A stretch of DNA of 63,469 nt. Source: Lactobacillus sp. ESL0246. Its GTDB lineage: Bacteria; Bacillota; Bacilli; Lactobacillales; Lactobacillaceae. Below, piece after piece: positions 1 to 8,147 of the stretch. Position 1 is the stretch's first letter. Every line of letters begins with the position of its first letter. Under the pieces are notes generated by a model, which was given only the letters and a program-made list of their open reading frames with translations, was not told the origin of the DNA and did no database searches. A program made the translations under genes and the position numbers. The stretch spans positions 1 to 63,469 of the forward strand of contig NZ_REHC01000010.1 of NCBI RefSeq assembly GCF_003692965.1, in the 5' to 3' direction.

Positions 1-28
1 ATTTATCAGATCTTGTTCTCTTTGTCAA
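1..28 (-). promoter_or_regulatory. rRNA operon promoter, downstream copy, cut by window edge
   Basis: TTGACA lies at 23-28 on the minus strand. The -10 element (TAAAT...) falls on the first bases of the window, so only part of it is visible. The sequence between this and the middle promoter has no ribosome binding site or usable frame. Confidence 0.6.
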
Positions 29-76
29 GAACTTTTTTCTGTCCGCTCTCTGCTCTTTCAAGCAGCAACGTTTATC

Positions 77-105
77 ATCTTACTAAATCAGCTTTCCTTT
101 GTCAA
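77..105 (-). promoter_or_regulatory. rRNA operon promoter, middle copy
   Basis: A perfect TTGACA (100-105, minus strand) is followed after 17 bp by TAAGAT (77-82). Its GC-rich downstream segment is typical of stable-RNA leaders. It is probably the strongest of the three tandem promoters. Confidence 0.75.
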
Positions 106-175
106 GCTTTTCTTTCAAATGTTTTTTGTCCTCTTCGCTTCTGTCTCTTTGACTTTCGCCCGACGACAGTTATTT

Positions 176-204
176 ATATTAGCAACCTTTTTCTTCTTTT
201 GCAA
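176..204 (-). promoter_or_regulatory. rRNA operon promoter, upstream copy of three
   Basis: On the minus strand TTGCAA (199-204) and TAATAT (176-181) are 17 bp apart. It is the first of three evenly arranged sigma-A promoters pointing to the left edge with no open frame between them. Tandem promoters of this type normally precede 16S rRNA in lactobacilli; the rRNA gene itself lies outside the window, so the target is inferred. Confidence 0.7.
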
Positions 205-257
205 GCTTTTTTGAAAAAAATAATTTTATTCAATTTTAGTTTAAATGAGTATTGAAC

Positions 258-773
258 TTAGAACTGTTTTGTTGGCTCTTCAACCTGTTTTAGCAGCAGA
301 TATATACACTGATAAATATCACGAATATCATTTTTACATTCATTTAAGACCCAGTTCAAAACAATTGCATAAATGCCATTTGAAACTAATTCGATTTTTC
401 TAACTGAAAATGCTCCTCTTGGTCGCATATAAAGTTCAATTGCATGCGCTAATTCTTTATTTAAAACCTGATAAAATTCTCGCAAATCTTTTGCAATTGT
501 TAGCATGTTTAAGTAGAAAAATTTATTCTCGCGAATTTTTATGAGCATTCTATAAAACATCTTTCCAATACTTTCGTTTTTGGTAGAACGCAAAGTTCTC
601 CTTATCTCGATTATCATTACCGATAAAAATAGATCACTAATATTTCGATAGTACTGATAAAATACTCCCCGGTTAATACTTGCAGCTTGACAGAATTCTA
701 ATACGGTATATTTATGCACGATTTGCTCTGATAAACACTGCTTTAGAATTTTTTCCGCCCTAATTGTTAACAA
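258..773 (-). CDS. TetR/AcrR-family transcriptional regulator
   Basis: A 171-aa protein whose first ~50 residues form a TetR-type helix-turn-helix: a helix rich in Ile/Leu, then EFCQAASINRGVFYQYYRN, the recognition-helix signature followed by the usual LF. The C-terminal two thirds are all-helical and not assignable, so the ligand is unknown. The start is TTG, chosen because GAGGTG sits 8 bases upstream. It is the last gene before the leftward rRNA promoters and is separated from cshB by a terminator, so it is monocistronic. An inverted repeat over its own promoter suggests autoregulation. It has no adjacent transporter gene, so no target can be named. Confidence 0.8.
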   Translation of the reverse strand: MLTIRAEKILKQCLSEQIVHKYTVLEFCQAASINRGVFYQYYRNISDLFLSVMIIEIRRTLRSTKNESIGKMFYRMLIKIRENKFFYLNMLTIAKDLREFYQVLNKELAHAIELYMRPRGAFSVRKIELVSNGIYAIVLNWVLNECKNDIRDIYQCIYLLLKQVEEPTKQF

Positions 774-809
774 TTTTAATTCACCTCTTAATTAAATTCT
801 GATAAATAA

Positions 810-838
810 AATATAACAGTTATATCGCTTTCAAACAA
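810..838 (-). promoter_or_regulatory. tetR promoter with overlapping palindromic operator
   Basis: On the minus strand TTGTTT (833-838) and TATATT (810-815) are 17 bp apart. A perfect inverted repeat ATATAAC-A-GTTATAT at 811-825 covers the -10 element, where a repressor would block RNA polymerase. That the regulator at 258-773 binds here is an inference. Confidence 0.6.
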
Positions 839-909
839 TAAAAAATACCAAAAAAAACAATTATTTTAATTCACAATATATAAATATAAGGTTATAAATT
901 TATAAGAAA

Positions 910-940
910 AAAACAAAACTGAAGATTTCAGTTTTGTTTT
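910..940 (-). terminator. Rho-independent terminator after cshB
   Basis: The arms AAAACAAAACTGAA and TTCAGTTTTGTTTT pair over 14 bp around a 3-base loop. It ends the zwf-dinB-nrnA-cshB run and isolates the TetR gene. Confidence 0.8.
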
Positions 941-946
941 AAGTAT

Positions 947-2305
947 TTATTTTCGATCACGCCGCTTTTTTCGTTGCGCTTTTTCTTTACGCATTTTATG
1001 ACGTTGCTCAATTTTATTTTTCTGCGCTTTATCCTGCTGAATTGCCCGCTTTATTTTCTTTTTATATCCTGGCTTACGTTTCTTTTTTGTTTTTTTAACA
1101 AAACCTTTCATATTCGGATCAAGGGTATGACTAGAAAATTTGACAGTATCTCGACGGTGATAATGTTTACGCGAAACCAATTCTCCGTTTTTGATTTCAA
1201 CAAAATCAAAGTGGATTCCCATTTGTTCTAACGAAGTAATCCGTGTCATTTCTTCTTCACGAATTAGTGTTACAGCATGACCTGTCATTTTATTACGCCC
1301 AGTTCTGCCAATGCGATGAACTACAAATTCCAAATTTCGTGGAATCTCATAGTTAACAACCAGACTAACCCCATCAATATCTAATCCGCGAGCGGCTAAA
1401 TCTGTTGCAACAACGTATTGATACTGGCCATTTTCTACTTCACGTAAAGTTCGCTTACGTTCACGTTCAGTTATTCCACCGTGAATTTTAGCAACCTTTA
1501 ATCCTTCTTCTTGTAAATACTGTGTTAATTCATCAACGTTCTGTTTCGTATTAGCAAATATTAAGGCCAAATATGGTTGTCCCATAGTCAATAATTGATA
1601 TAAAAGCCGCTTACGACTTTTACTACCAATATCAATTAAGTCATTTTTAACCGTAGGCGAAATAACTAACGGATTGTCTATTACAATTTGTTCTGGTTTC
1701 GCCATGTACTTGCGCAAAAAATTAGATAATTTAACTGGAATTGTAGCAGAAAAGGCGGCTAGTGTCGTATTTTTAGGAAGCCTTTGAATAATAAAGTCAA
1801 TATCACTTAGAAAACCCATATCCAGAGTCATATCAGCTTCGTCAATGATTAAATCTTTGACATAATCTAAGTATAAAATCTTTTTCTCAACAAAATCGTG
1901 CAAACGACCTGGGGTAGCAATTACAACTTGTGGCTTTTGGTTATTCAACTTTTTAAGTTGCCGTTCTCGGTCACTGCCACCTACCAAGTTAGCAATTGAA
2001 ATCTGTAAATTAGCAGCATCCCGCAACTGACGTGCTACTTGATACAATTGCTCCGCTAATTCTCGACTCGGTGCTGTCAAAATAGCTTGAGTATAGGGCG
2101 TTTCAGAAGCAATATCATTTAAAACAGGTATTAGAAAAGAATGCGTCTTTCCTGAACCAGTCACAGCTTGAACGACAGCATTTTTATGAGCTAAAAGAAT
2201 GGGAATTACTTTTTCTTGTACTTTAGTTGGTTCAGTAAAATCAATTTTGGTTAAGCCAGTTCTTATAGCTGGTTTAAGTTGTTCATCTTTAAAAATATTA
2301 TTCAT
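947..2305 (-). CDS. cshB: DEAD-box RNA helicase, CshB type
   Basis: A 452-aa ATP-dependent RNA helicase. Visible in order: a Q-motif region (FTEPTKVQEKVIP) near residue 24, motif I AVTGSGKT near 47, PSRELAEQ (Ia), TPGRL (Ib), DEAD (II) near 156, SAT (III) near 186, then ARGLD (V) and HRIGRTGR (VI) in the second RecA domain. The last ~70 residues are very Lys/Arg-rich, an RNA-binding tail typical of the CshB/YqfR subgroup linked to cold-shock RNA unwinding and ribosome assembly. It overlaps nrnA by 8 bp, so the two are translationally coupled and both act on RNA. CshB rather than CshA is chosen because of the length and the short basic tail. Confidence 0.85.
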   Translation of the reverse strand: MNNIFKDEQLKPAIRTGLTKIDFTEPTKVQEKVIPILLAHKNAVVQAVTGSGKTHSFLIPVLNDIASETPYTQAILTAPSRELAEQLYQVARQLRDAANLQISIANLVGGSDRERQLKKLNNQKPQVVIATPGRLHDFVEKKILYLDYVKDLIIDEADMTLDMGFLSDIDFIIQRLPKNTTLAAFSATIPVKLSNFLRKYMAKPEQIVIDNPLVISPTVKNDLIDIGSKSRKRLLYQLLTMGQPYLALIFANTKQNVDELTQYLQEEGLKVAKIHGGITERERKRTLREVENGQYQYVVATDLAARGLDIDGVSLVVNYEIPRNLEFVVHRIGRTGRNKMTGHAVTLIREEEMTRITSLEQMGIHFDFVEIKNGELVSRKHYHRRDTVKFSSHTLDPNMKGFVKKTKKKRKPGYKKKIKRAIQQDKAQKNKIEQRHKMRKEKAQRKKRRDRK

Positions 2306-3254
2306 GCGATTTTTGATATTCCTTAGTTACTTGTACCAATTCAGCAAAGATTTGTTCAACTTCTACTAAATTTTTTGCATTGGCGCCACTGGCAAGAGCA
2401 TGGCCACCACCATTATGTTTAGCGGCAAGGCCATTAATTATTGGCCCCTTTGAACGATAATGCACTCTAAACGTTCCGTCTGACTTTTCAACAAAAACAT
2501 TCCAAGCAAGAATGTCTTTAATTCGACCTGGGGTTGATACAGTGCACGATGCTTCTTCAGAATCAACCCCAAGTTTTGACAACTTTTCTTGTGTTAAGAT
2601 TGCATATGCTGCTCCACTTGGATCGACTTTCATATGTTCCAAGACTTCTGCCTGCAGCTTTGCCTGAGCAAAAGTAACGTCACTAATATTGCGGGCAATT
2701 TCATTAATATTGATTCCAGTTTGCGCCAATTTAGCCGCTACAAAAAAAGTATGCTTAGAGGTTTCAGGATACATAAAGCGTCCCGTATCTCCCACAATGC
2801 CAGCATATAATGGGTATGCTACTTCCTTAGTTAATGGAAGATGCTTTTCAATAATAAAATCTGCAACAATTTGCGAAGCCGCTGGTGCCTCATCATCAAC
2901 ATAGCTTAAATCAGCATATGGCTCAACATCTGGATGATGATCAATTTTAATTAAAAAGTCCCCTTGACTATATAGTTTATTTGCAATTCGTGCTGTATTA
3001 GCCGTATCAGTTGTAATAACCAATGCACCTTGATAATCTGATGACTTGACTTGATCCATCTGATTAATCCATTCCAAATCACCTTCGTCATTTTCACCAG
3101 CACACAGGATACGTTTCTCAGGAAATTGGAGACGTAATGACCGAGCTAGTCCCGCTTGAGAACCCAATGCATCAGGATCTGGACTTGTATGGCGATGAAA
3201 AATGATTGTTGAATATTGTTCTATTTTTTCGTATATTTGCGAAAAGGTATTCAT
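2298..3254 (-). CDS. nrnA: DHH/DHHA1 phosphoesterase, NrnA-like nanoRNase/pAp phosphatase
   Basis: A 318-aa cytoplasmic phosphoesterase that in its family degrades 2-5-nt nanoRNAs and converts pAp to AMP. The DHH domain shows HRHTSPDPDALGS near residue 20 (metal ligands), TDTANTARI near 82, IDHHPD near 105 and the Asp-rich DDEAPAASQ stretch. The C-terminal DHHA1 domain has GGGHALASGA, the substrate-binding Gly-rich loop. Length matches the family. It lies upstream of and overlaps cshB, which fits an RNA-turnover pair. The bifunctional activity comes from knowledge of the family. Confidence 0.88.
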   Translation of the reverse strand: MNTFSQIYEKIEQYSTIIFHRHTSPDPDALGSQAGLARSLRLQFPEKRILCAGENDEGDLEWINQMDQVKSSDYQGALVITTDTANTARIANKLYSQGDFLIKIDHHPDVEPYADLSYVDDEAPAASQIVADFIIEKHLPLTKEVAYPLYAGIVGDTGRFMYPETSKHTFFVAAKLAQTGININEIARNISDVTFAQAKLQAEVLEHMKVDPSGAAYAILTQEKLSKLGVDSEEASCTVSTPGRIKDILAWNVFVEKSDGTFRVHYRSKGPIINGLAAKHNGGGHALASGANAKNLVEVEQIFAELVQVTKEYQKSHE

Positions 3255-3309
3255 TAATTTTCTCCTTCAAATTTTTTAAAATTCTTTATTAGTTTAACAA
3301 AAAAGAGCT

Positions 3310-4440
3310 TCAATCAGAAAAGAGCTTCAGATCTATATTAGTAAATTCGGCTTCTGCAAAATCGGTTGCAGTTACTCCCAGTAACCTAATACCATCGCTC
3401 AAAAATTGAGCAGAAACTGTTTCAAACAAATATCTTGCAGCCTCATAAATTTCAAGCGAAGAGTTAGTTGCATGGCTTAATTTTCGTCTTTTAGTGATCG
3501 TTTCAAAAGCATTATTACGAATTTTGATAACAATTGTTTTGGCAAATAAGTTATGCTCTTGTAGTTTATCAGCTAACATACTTACGTACTTGCGGATATT
3601 GGTTAAAGCCAATTGTTCATCGTAAACACAAGGCTCATAAGTTCGTTCAATTCCAATTGACTTACGCATATGCTCATCATCTGGAATAACACGAGATAAA
3701 TCTATTCCATTAGCATGCTCAGCCATAATATAACCCATCCGGTTAAAATGCTTGAGTAGGCTACGAACGCTCATTTGTTGTAATTCTCTTCCTGTATACA
3801 CACCCAATTTTGCAAGTTTAAGTTGTGTTTTTGGACCAATACCATGAAATTTATTTATCTTTTGTTGAGCAATAAATTCTAGGGCTTCATTTGGCAAAAT
3901 AGCAGTCCTACCAAAAGGTTTAGCATATTCTGAACCCATTTTGGCTAAAAATTTATTATAACTTACCCCAAATGAACAATTGAGCCCAACTTCTTGATAA
4001 ATTCGGGTCTGTAACTGAAGCGCAATTTTTACACCAGAAGTTATTCCTAATTTATTTGTTGTAACATCTAAATACGCCTCATCTAAGGCAATTGATTGAA
4101 CAGTATCTGTAATATCATGCATTATTTCATGAATTTCGGATGAAACTTGGCGATATTTAGAAAAATTTGGCGGTAAAAAGACTATTTTTTCTGCAGGGAT
4201 TAATCGTAATGCCTTAATTGAAGACATCGCAGAATGAACACCAAATTTACGTGCGCAATAATTAGCAGTTGCCACTACCCCATGGCCATTATTTTGACGT
4301 GGATCCTGTCCAATTATTAAGGCTTTGTTTTTTAAATCCGGATTATCACGGGTCTCAACTGCAGCGTAAAAAGCATCCATATCAATATGAATAATTTTTC
4401 GACTCGTATCATTACGCGGAAGTAGGTCATAATTATTCAT
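3310..4440 (-). CDS. dinB: DNA polymerase IV (Y-family)
   Basis: A 376-aa translesion polymerase. It carries IIHIDMDAFYAAVE at the N-terminus (first catalytic Asp), the YCARKFGVHSAM finger segment, and SIALDEAYLDVT with the second acidic pair near residue 105. A helix-hairpin-helix (KFHGIGPKTQLKLAKLG) and the little-finger domain follow. A longer frame reaches 4569, but the ATG at 4440 is preferred because it overlaps the zwf stop by 8 bp and places the catalytic motif about 15 residues from the start, as in homologues. No PCNA/beta-clamp motif was assigned. Co-transcribed with zwf. Confidence 0.9.
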   Translation of the reverse strand: MNNYDLLPRNDTSRKIIHIDMDAFYAAVETRDNPDLKNKALIIGQDPRQNNGHGVVATANYCARKFGVHSAMSSIKALRLIPAEKIVFLPPNFSKYRQVSSEIHEIMHDITDTVQSIALDEAYLDVTTNKLGITSGVKIALQLQTRIYQEVGLNCSFGVSYNKFLAKMGSEYAKPFGRTAILPNEALEFIAQQKINKFHGIGPKTQLKLAKLGVYTGRELQQMSVRSLLKHFNRMGYIMAEHANGIDLSRVIPDDEHMRKSIGIERTYEPCVYDEQLALTNIRKYVSMLADKLQEHNLFAKTIVIKIRNNAFETITKRRKLSHATNSSLEIYEAARYLFETVSAQFLSDGIRLLGVTATDFAEAEFTNIDLKLFSD

Positions 4441-5881
4441 AAATCCAATGTTCGATAGCCGATTCAAAGATCTGGTCTGCTTCTTTTGGTCCCATTCTGT
4501 ACGGTATATATTGGACCGGAGTTTGCCCATTATCATTATCTTTTTGCCAAGCTGCCTCGATAGCATCAATAAATTTCCAATAATTTTTCAATTCACTCCA
4601 ATGAGTAAAATTGGTTGAATCATTAACAAAGACATCGTGCAACAACCGCTCATAACCATCTGGTATTTTGTCTTGCTCTTCTTGAGAAAATAGATAACTT
4701 AAATTTTCACGCCGAATTCCCGGCTGGCTAATTTTTTTACCATTAATCGTAATATAAATTTTCATATCAGGATCAACAACAATCGAAATATTATTAGAAT
4801 GAGCCTGCCCGTATAAATTGGACATATGCTTTAAAACAATATCAATTTGTGTTTTCTTTTCACGCATTTCCTTACCAGTCCTAAAGTAAATTGGCATTCC
4901 TGCTAAAGGTCCTTGTTCAAATTTTACTTCGCCAGCAACAAAAGTTTCAGTCTTTGAGTTGGTGTCAACATTAGGCTCTTCACGATAGCCAAAAGTCATA
5001 TCACTACCAAGATACTGGCCACGTACAAAATGCTGATCAATCTCTTCTTTAGAAGGAACAATCAAACTTTCAAGAAGCTTTTGTTTTGCCGCATGAATAC
5101 TTTGAGCAGTTAAATCTTTAGGTTCAGGCATAGCCAAAAGCGTGATAATTTGAAAAATATGATTTTGAACCATATCACGAAGAGCTCCTGAAGTATCATA
5201 ATAACCGCCTCGTGCTTCAACTCCAAGACGTTCTGACAAAGTTATTTGAATATTCTTAATCGTGTCTTTATTCCAGACATTTTTAATTAACGGATTGGTT
5301 AAGCGCATTGGCAAAATATTCTGAATCATTTCTTTACCAAGATAATGATCAATTCTAAAAATATCATCTTCATCAAATGAAGCGGTGATTTGCCGGTTAA
5401 GTTCTTCAGCAGAAACCAAATCATGACCAAAAGGCTTTTCCACCACAATTCGATTAAACCCAGTACTCGTTAAATTTTGATCATTAATGTGTTCGGCGAT
5501 TGTTCCAAAAAAGTGTGGTGCCATTGCCATGTAAAATATCCGGTTACCCTGAGCACTATAACGTGCATCAAGATCCTCAGCCAAATTTTTCAAAGTTTCA
5601 TAATGCTCAATATTAGTTACATCATGAGATTGATAATAAAAATGACTAGCGAAAGCGGCTAAATCATTTTCATCTACACTGTCATGTGTTTCATGAATAG
5701 CATCAACAACTTGTTCTTGTAAATATTTATGCGACCACGGTCGCCGAGCCGTTCCGATCACCGCAAAATTGTCATGGATCAAGTTCTGCTCATATAAATT
5801 AAATAATGCTGGATAGAGTTTCCTATGTGCTAAATCACCACTACCACCAAAAATAATCATAACAACTGGAATGTTTTTCAT
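4433..5881 (-). CDS. zwf: Glucose-6-phosphate 1-dehydrogenase
   Basis: A 482-aa enzyme oxidising glucose 6-phosphate to 6-phosphogluconolactone with NADP+, the entry to the oxidative pentose-phosphate or phosphoketolase route. Evidence is FGGSGDLAHRKLYPALF (Rossmann nucleotide loop) at the N-terminus, RIDHYLGKE (substrate-binding His-Tyr-Leu-Gly-Lys signature) near residue 180, and the C-terminal beta domain. The reading frame could open 5 codons earlier at a TTG, but the ribosome site GAGAGGAAC lies inside that extension, so the ATG at 5881 is used. It heads the zwf-dinB-nrnA-cshB run; pairing with dinB appears in several lactobacilli but its meaning is not known. Confidence 0.92.
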   Translation of the reverse strand: MKNIPVVMIIFGGSGDLAHRKLYPALFNLYEQNLIHDNFAVIGTARRPWSHKYLQEQVVDAIHETHDSVDENDLAAFASHFYYQSHDVTNIEHYETLKNLAEDLDARYSAQGNRIFYMAMAPHFFGTIAEHINDQNLTSTGFNRIVVEKPFGHDLVSAEELNRQITASFDEDDIFRIDHYLGKEMIQNILPMRLTNPLIKNVWNKDTIKNIQITLSERLGVEARGGYYDTSGALRDMVQNHIFQIITLLAMPEPKDLTAQSIHAAKQKLLESLIVPSKEEIDQHFVRGQYLGSDMTFGYREEPNVDTNSKTETFVAGEVKFEQGPLAGMPIYFRTGKEMREKKTQIDIVLKHMSNLYGQAHSNNISIVVDPDMKIYITINGKKISQPGIRRENLSYLFSQEEQDKIPDGYERLLHDVFVNDSTNFTHWSELKNYWKFIDAIEAAWQKDNDNGQTPVQYIPYRMGPKEADQIFESAIEHWIYE

Positions 5882-5982
5882 AAGAGTTCCTCTCAATTAC
5901 TTACTTTGTATTAACTTTATTCTATAATAATTTATTTGCAAACTTTAGTTTTTAGCAATTGGTTATTAAATTCTCTTAAAAG

Positions 5983-6005
5983 AAAAAGTGCCCGATAGGC
6001 ACTTT
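5983..6005 (-). terminator. Terminator after yajC
   Basis: AAAGTGCC and GGCACTTT (5985-5992 / 5998-6005) pair around a 5-base loop, followed on the minus strand by TTTTTCTTT. Confidence 0.8.
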
Positions 6006-6013
6006 ATTTATTA

Positions 6014-6436
6014 TTATTTTTCCGAAGTCGAATCATTATTTTCACTAGAATTTTCTTCTTTTGCTGTTTTAACCGGTTGATTTTCGGTAGCATCTTCTGC
6101 CGGTTTCTCAAGTGTCTTAGTAGTTGTACCATTATCTTTCATTGGTATAATCTGTTGAACAGCCATTCGACTAAAGGTTAAATAAATTCCATCGGCATCA
6201 ACTATTACAGTCTTATCTTCGGTATTAACAGAATCAATCTTACCATGCAAACCATCAATCAGGATAACATTATCCCCTTTTTTCAACTGATTCATCATTT
6301 CGGCTTTTTTCTGTTGTTGCTTTTTTTGCGGCTTAATCATCATAAAATAAGTTAAAGCAATAATTAAAACAAACGTAATAATAATCATCATATTATTACT
6401 ACCACCATTATTAGCTGCTAAAAATAAAGTATTCAT
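6014..6436 (-). CDS. yajC: Preprotein translocase accessory subunit YajC
   Basis: A 140-aa single-span membrane protein of the Sec accessory complex. A hydrophobic helix (residues ~17-32, MMIIITFVLIIALTYFM) is followed by the diagnostic MIKPQKKQQQKKAEMM basic stretch and the conserved KKGDNVILIDGLHGKI beta domain. The ~40 C-terminal residues are acidic and low-complexity (Glu/Asn/Thr-rich), longer than in E. coli but common in Firmicutes. It sits directly downstream of ruvB, the ruvAB-yajC arrangement also seen (with tgt/queA) in other bacteria. Whether it is essential for secretion here cannot be told. Confidence 0.9.
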   Translation of the reverse strand: MNTLFLAANNGGSNNMMIIITFVLIIALTYFMMIKPQKKQQQKKAEMMNQLKKGDNVILIDGLHGKIDSVNTEDKTVIVDADGIYLTFSRMAVQQIIPMKDNGTTTKTLEKPAEDATENQPVKTAKEENSSENNDSTSEK

Positions 6437-6501
6437 GTTTACACCCCATCATTTTCAAATTAACAATCACTTAATTATACAGAAAATAAGTCAGATTTGC
6501 A

Positions 6502-7515
6502 CTATTCATGTGGGATTGGCAATCCCAACTGCAAATATGCCTTTTCCGTAACCATTCGACCGCGCGGCGTCATTATTAAAAAGCCATGTTGCAACAGATA
6601 TGGCTCGTATAATGACTGTATTGTCTCAAAATCTTCTCCTGTATTAGCAGCCAATGTCCGAATACCTACCGGACCACCTTGATAATTTTCAATAATTACC
6701 CGTAAAATCTTCCGATCTGTCTGGTCAAGACCTTCATCATCTACTTGAAGTTGCTGCAATGTGTTTTTAGTTGTTGCGAAAGAAATTATTTTTTCTCCCT
6801 TGACCTGAGCAAAATCTCGCACTCGTTTAAGTAGTCGATTAGCTATCCGCGGTGTTCCTCGTGAACGACGAGCTAGTTCATGTGCTGCTTCTGGTTCAAT
6901 TTTAATATTAAAGACATTACTAGAACGCAAAACAATTTTTTGCAATTCATCAGCGCTATAGTACTGCAAATGTTCAACAATTCCAAAACGATCACGTAAA
7001 GGTGCAGATAATTGCCCTGCTAGTGTCGTTGCACCTACTAAAGTAAACGGTGGCAAGGGAACATGAACCGCATGGGTAGTTTGACCTTCACCAATCACAA
7101 TATCTACATAATAGTCTTCCATTGCTGAGTACAAAACTTCCTCGATCGGCTTTGCTAACCGATGAATTTCATCAATAAATAAGATATCGCCCGGATTAAG
7201 ATCAGTCAGCAAGGCAACCAAGTCACCAGCCTTTTCAATTGCAGGACCACTTGTACTTTTAAGATGAACCCCTAACTCATTAGCAATAACGAAAGCTAAT
7301 GTCGTTTTCCCAAGACCTGGTGGTCCATAAAGCAGAACATGGTCAAGCGATTCATCCCGCTTTTTAGCCGCTTCAATATAAACCGCCAATTCCTTTTTAA
7401 CTCGCTGTTGTCCCAAATATTCACTCAACTTTTGCGGTCTTAGCGAAAATTCTGTCTGCTGTTCCTGCGTTCCTTGAATTTTACCCGAAACAATTTGATC
7501 TTCCTTATCTGCCAC
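6502..7515 (-). CDS. ruvB: Holliday junction branch-migration ATPase RuvB
   Basis: A 337-aa AAA+ motor that drives branch migration with RuvA. Walker A is GPPGLGKTT, Walker B is FIDEIHR, sensor 1 is VGATT, the arginine-finger region is LRDRFG, and a C-terminal winged helix ends in [11 protein letters not shown]. The open frame reaches 7563 through a TTG, but the GTG at 7515 is preferred: AAGGGA stands about 11 bases before it and the resulting length fits the family. It follows ruvA closely. Part of a four-gene repair cluster with mutL and mutS. Confidence 0.92.
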   Translation of the reverse strand: MADKEDQIVSGKIQGTQEQQTEFSLRPQKLSEYLGQQRVKKELAVYIEAAKKRDESLDHVLLYGPPGLGKTTLAFVIANELGVHLKSTSGPAIEKAGDLVALLTDLNPGDILFIDEIHRLAKPIEEVLYSAMEDYYVDIVIGEGQTTHAVHVPLPPFTLVGATTLAGQLSAPLRDRFGIVEHLQYYSADELQKIVLRSSNVFNIKIEPEAAHELARRSRGTPRIANRLLKRVRDFAQVKGEKIISFATTKNTLQQLQVDDEGLDQTDRKILRVIIENYQGGPVGIRTLAANTGEDFETIQSLYEPYLLQHGFLIMTPRGRMVTEKAYLQLGLPIPHE

Positions 7516-7559
7516 CGGTCTCACTTCCCTTTTAACACACTTTTTTATTATAGCAATAA

Positions 7560-8144
7560 TCAACGCTTTAATAGAAGCGCCAAGCCTTTTTTGATATATT
7601 GATCAGCAGTTGTCTCAGCTAAATCATCTAATTTTGGCGCAATTCGATCAACTTCCTTTTTCGTGTAGCCTAAAGCTAGTAATGCTAGCAGTGCATCATT
7701 TAACTCTGGTGAAACATTTTGACCTATAGGTTTATTGACCTGCTGTACATAATCACCTAATTTTCCTTTTAAATCAAGGACGATTTGAGAAGCGGTTTTT
7801 TTACCCACACCTGGAAAGCGTGTCAAATATTTGACTTCTCCTTGCTCAATTGCTTCTGCTAAAGAATTACTATCCTCTGCCGCCATAATTGCTAAAGCTG
7901 ATTTGGGACCAATACCACTAACACTCAATAATTTCAAAAATAAACCCTTGTCTTCTTCTGTTCGAAAGCCATAAAGCGTTATAGCCGTATCACGCACACT
8001 TTGTTCAATGAAGATTTTAGCTTTTTGACCTTCTTGATATTCAAGAGGTGTCGGACTATATACTTTATACCCAATACCATTAACTTCAATGACAAGGTAG
8101 TTAGGCTTAGTAACAGTAATGATGCCTATTAAATACTCATACAT
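7560..8144 (-). CDS. ruvA: Holliday junction DNA-binding protein RuvA
   Basis: A 194-aa protein that forms the tetramer holding the four-way junction for RuvB. Domain I is the N-terminal OB fold ([20 protein letters not shown]). Domain II has two helix-hairpin-helix motifs ([16 protein letters not shown] near residue 70, [20 protein letters not shown] near 107). A flexible linker (residues ~135-145) leads to domain III, which contacts RuvB. Length is normal. Sits 3 bp downstream of mutL. Confidence 0.93.
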   Translation of the reverse strand: MYEYLIGIITVTKPNYLVIEVNGIGYKVYSPTPLEYQEGQKAKIFIEQSVRDTAITLYGFRTEEDKGLFLKLLSVSGIGPKSALAIMAAEDSNSLAEAIEQGEVKYLTRFPGVGKKTASQIVLDLKGKLGDYVQQVNKPIGQNVSPELNDALLALLALGYTKKEVDRIAPKLDDLAETTADQYIKKGLALLLKR

Positions 8145-8147
8145 TAA

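Noticed and set aside
13..255. Open frame of 80 codons on the plus strand at the left edge
   Set aside because: It overlaps three well-spaced promoters on the minus strand, has no ribosome site and a T-rich nonsense composition.
4441..4569. Longer N-terminus for DinB
   Set aside because: It would overlap zwf by over 130 bp and add 43 residues before the catalytic motif, unlike homologues.
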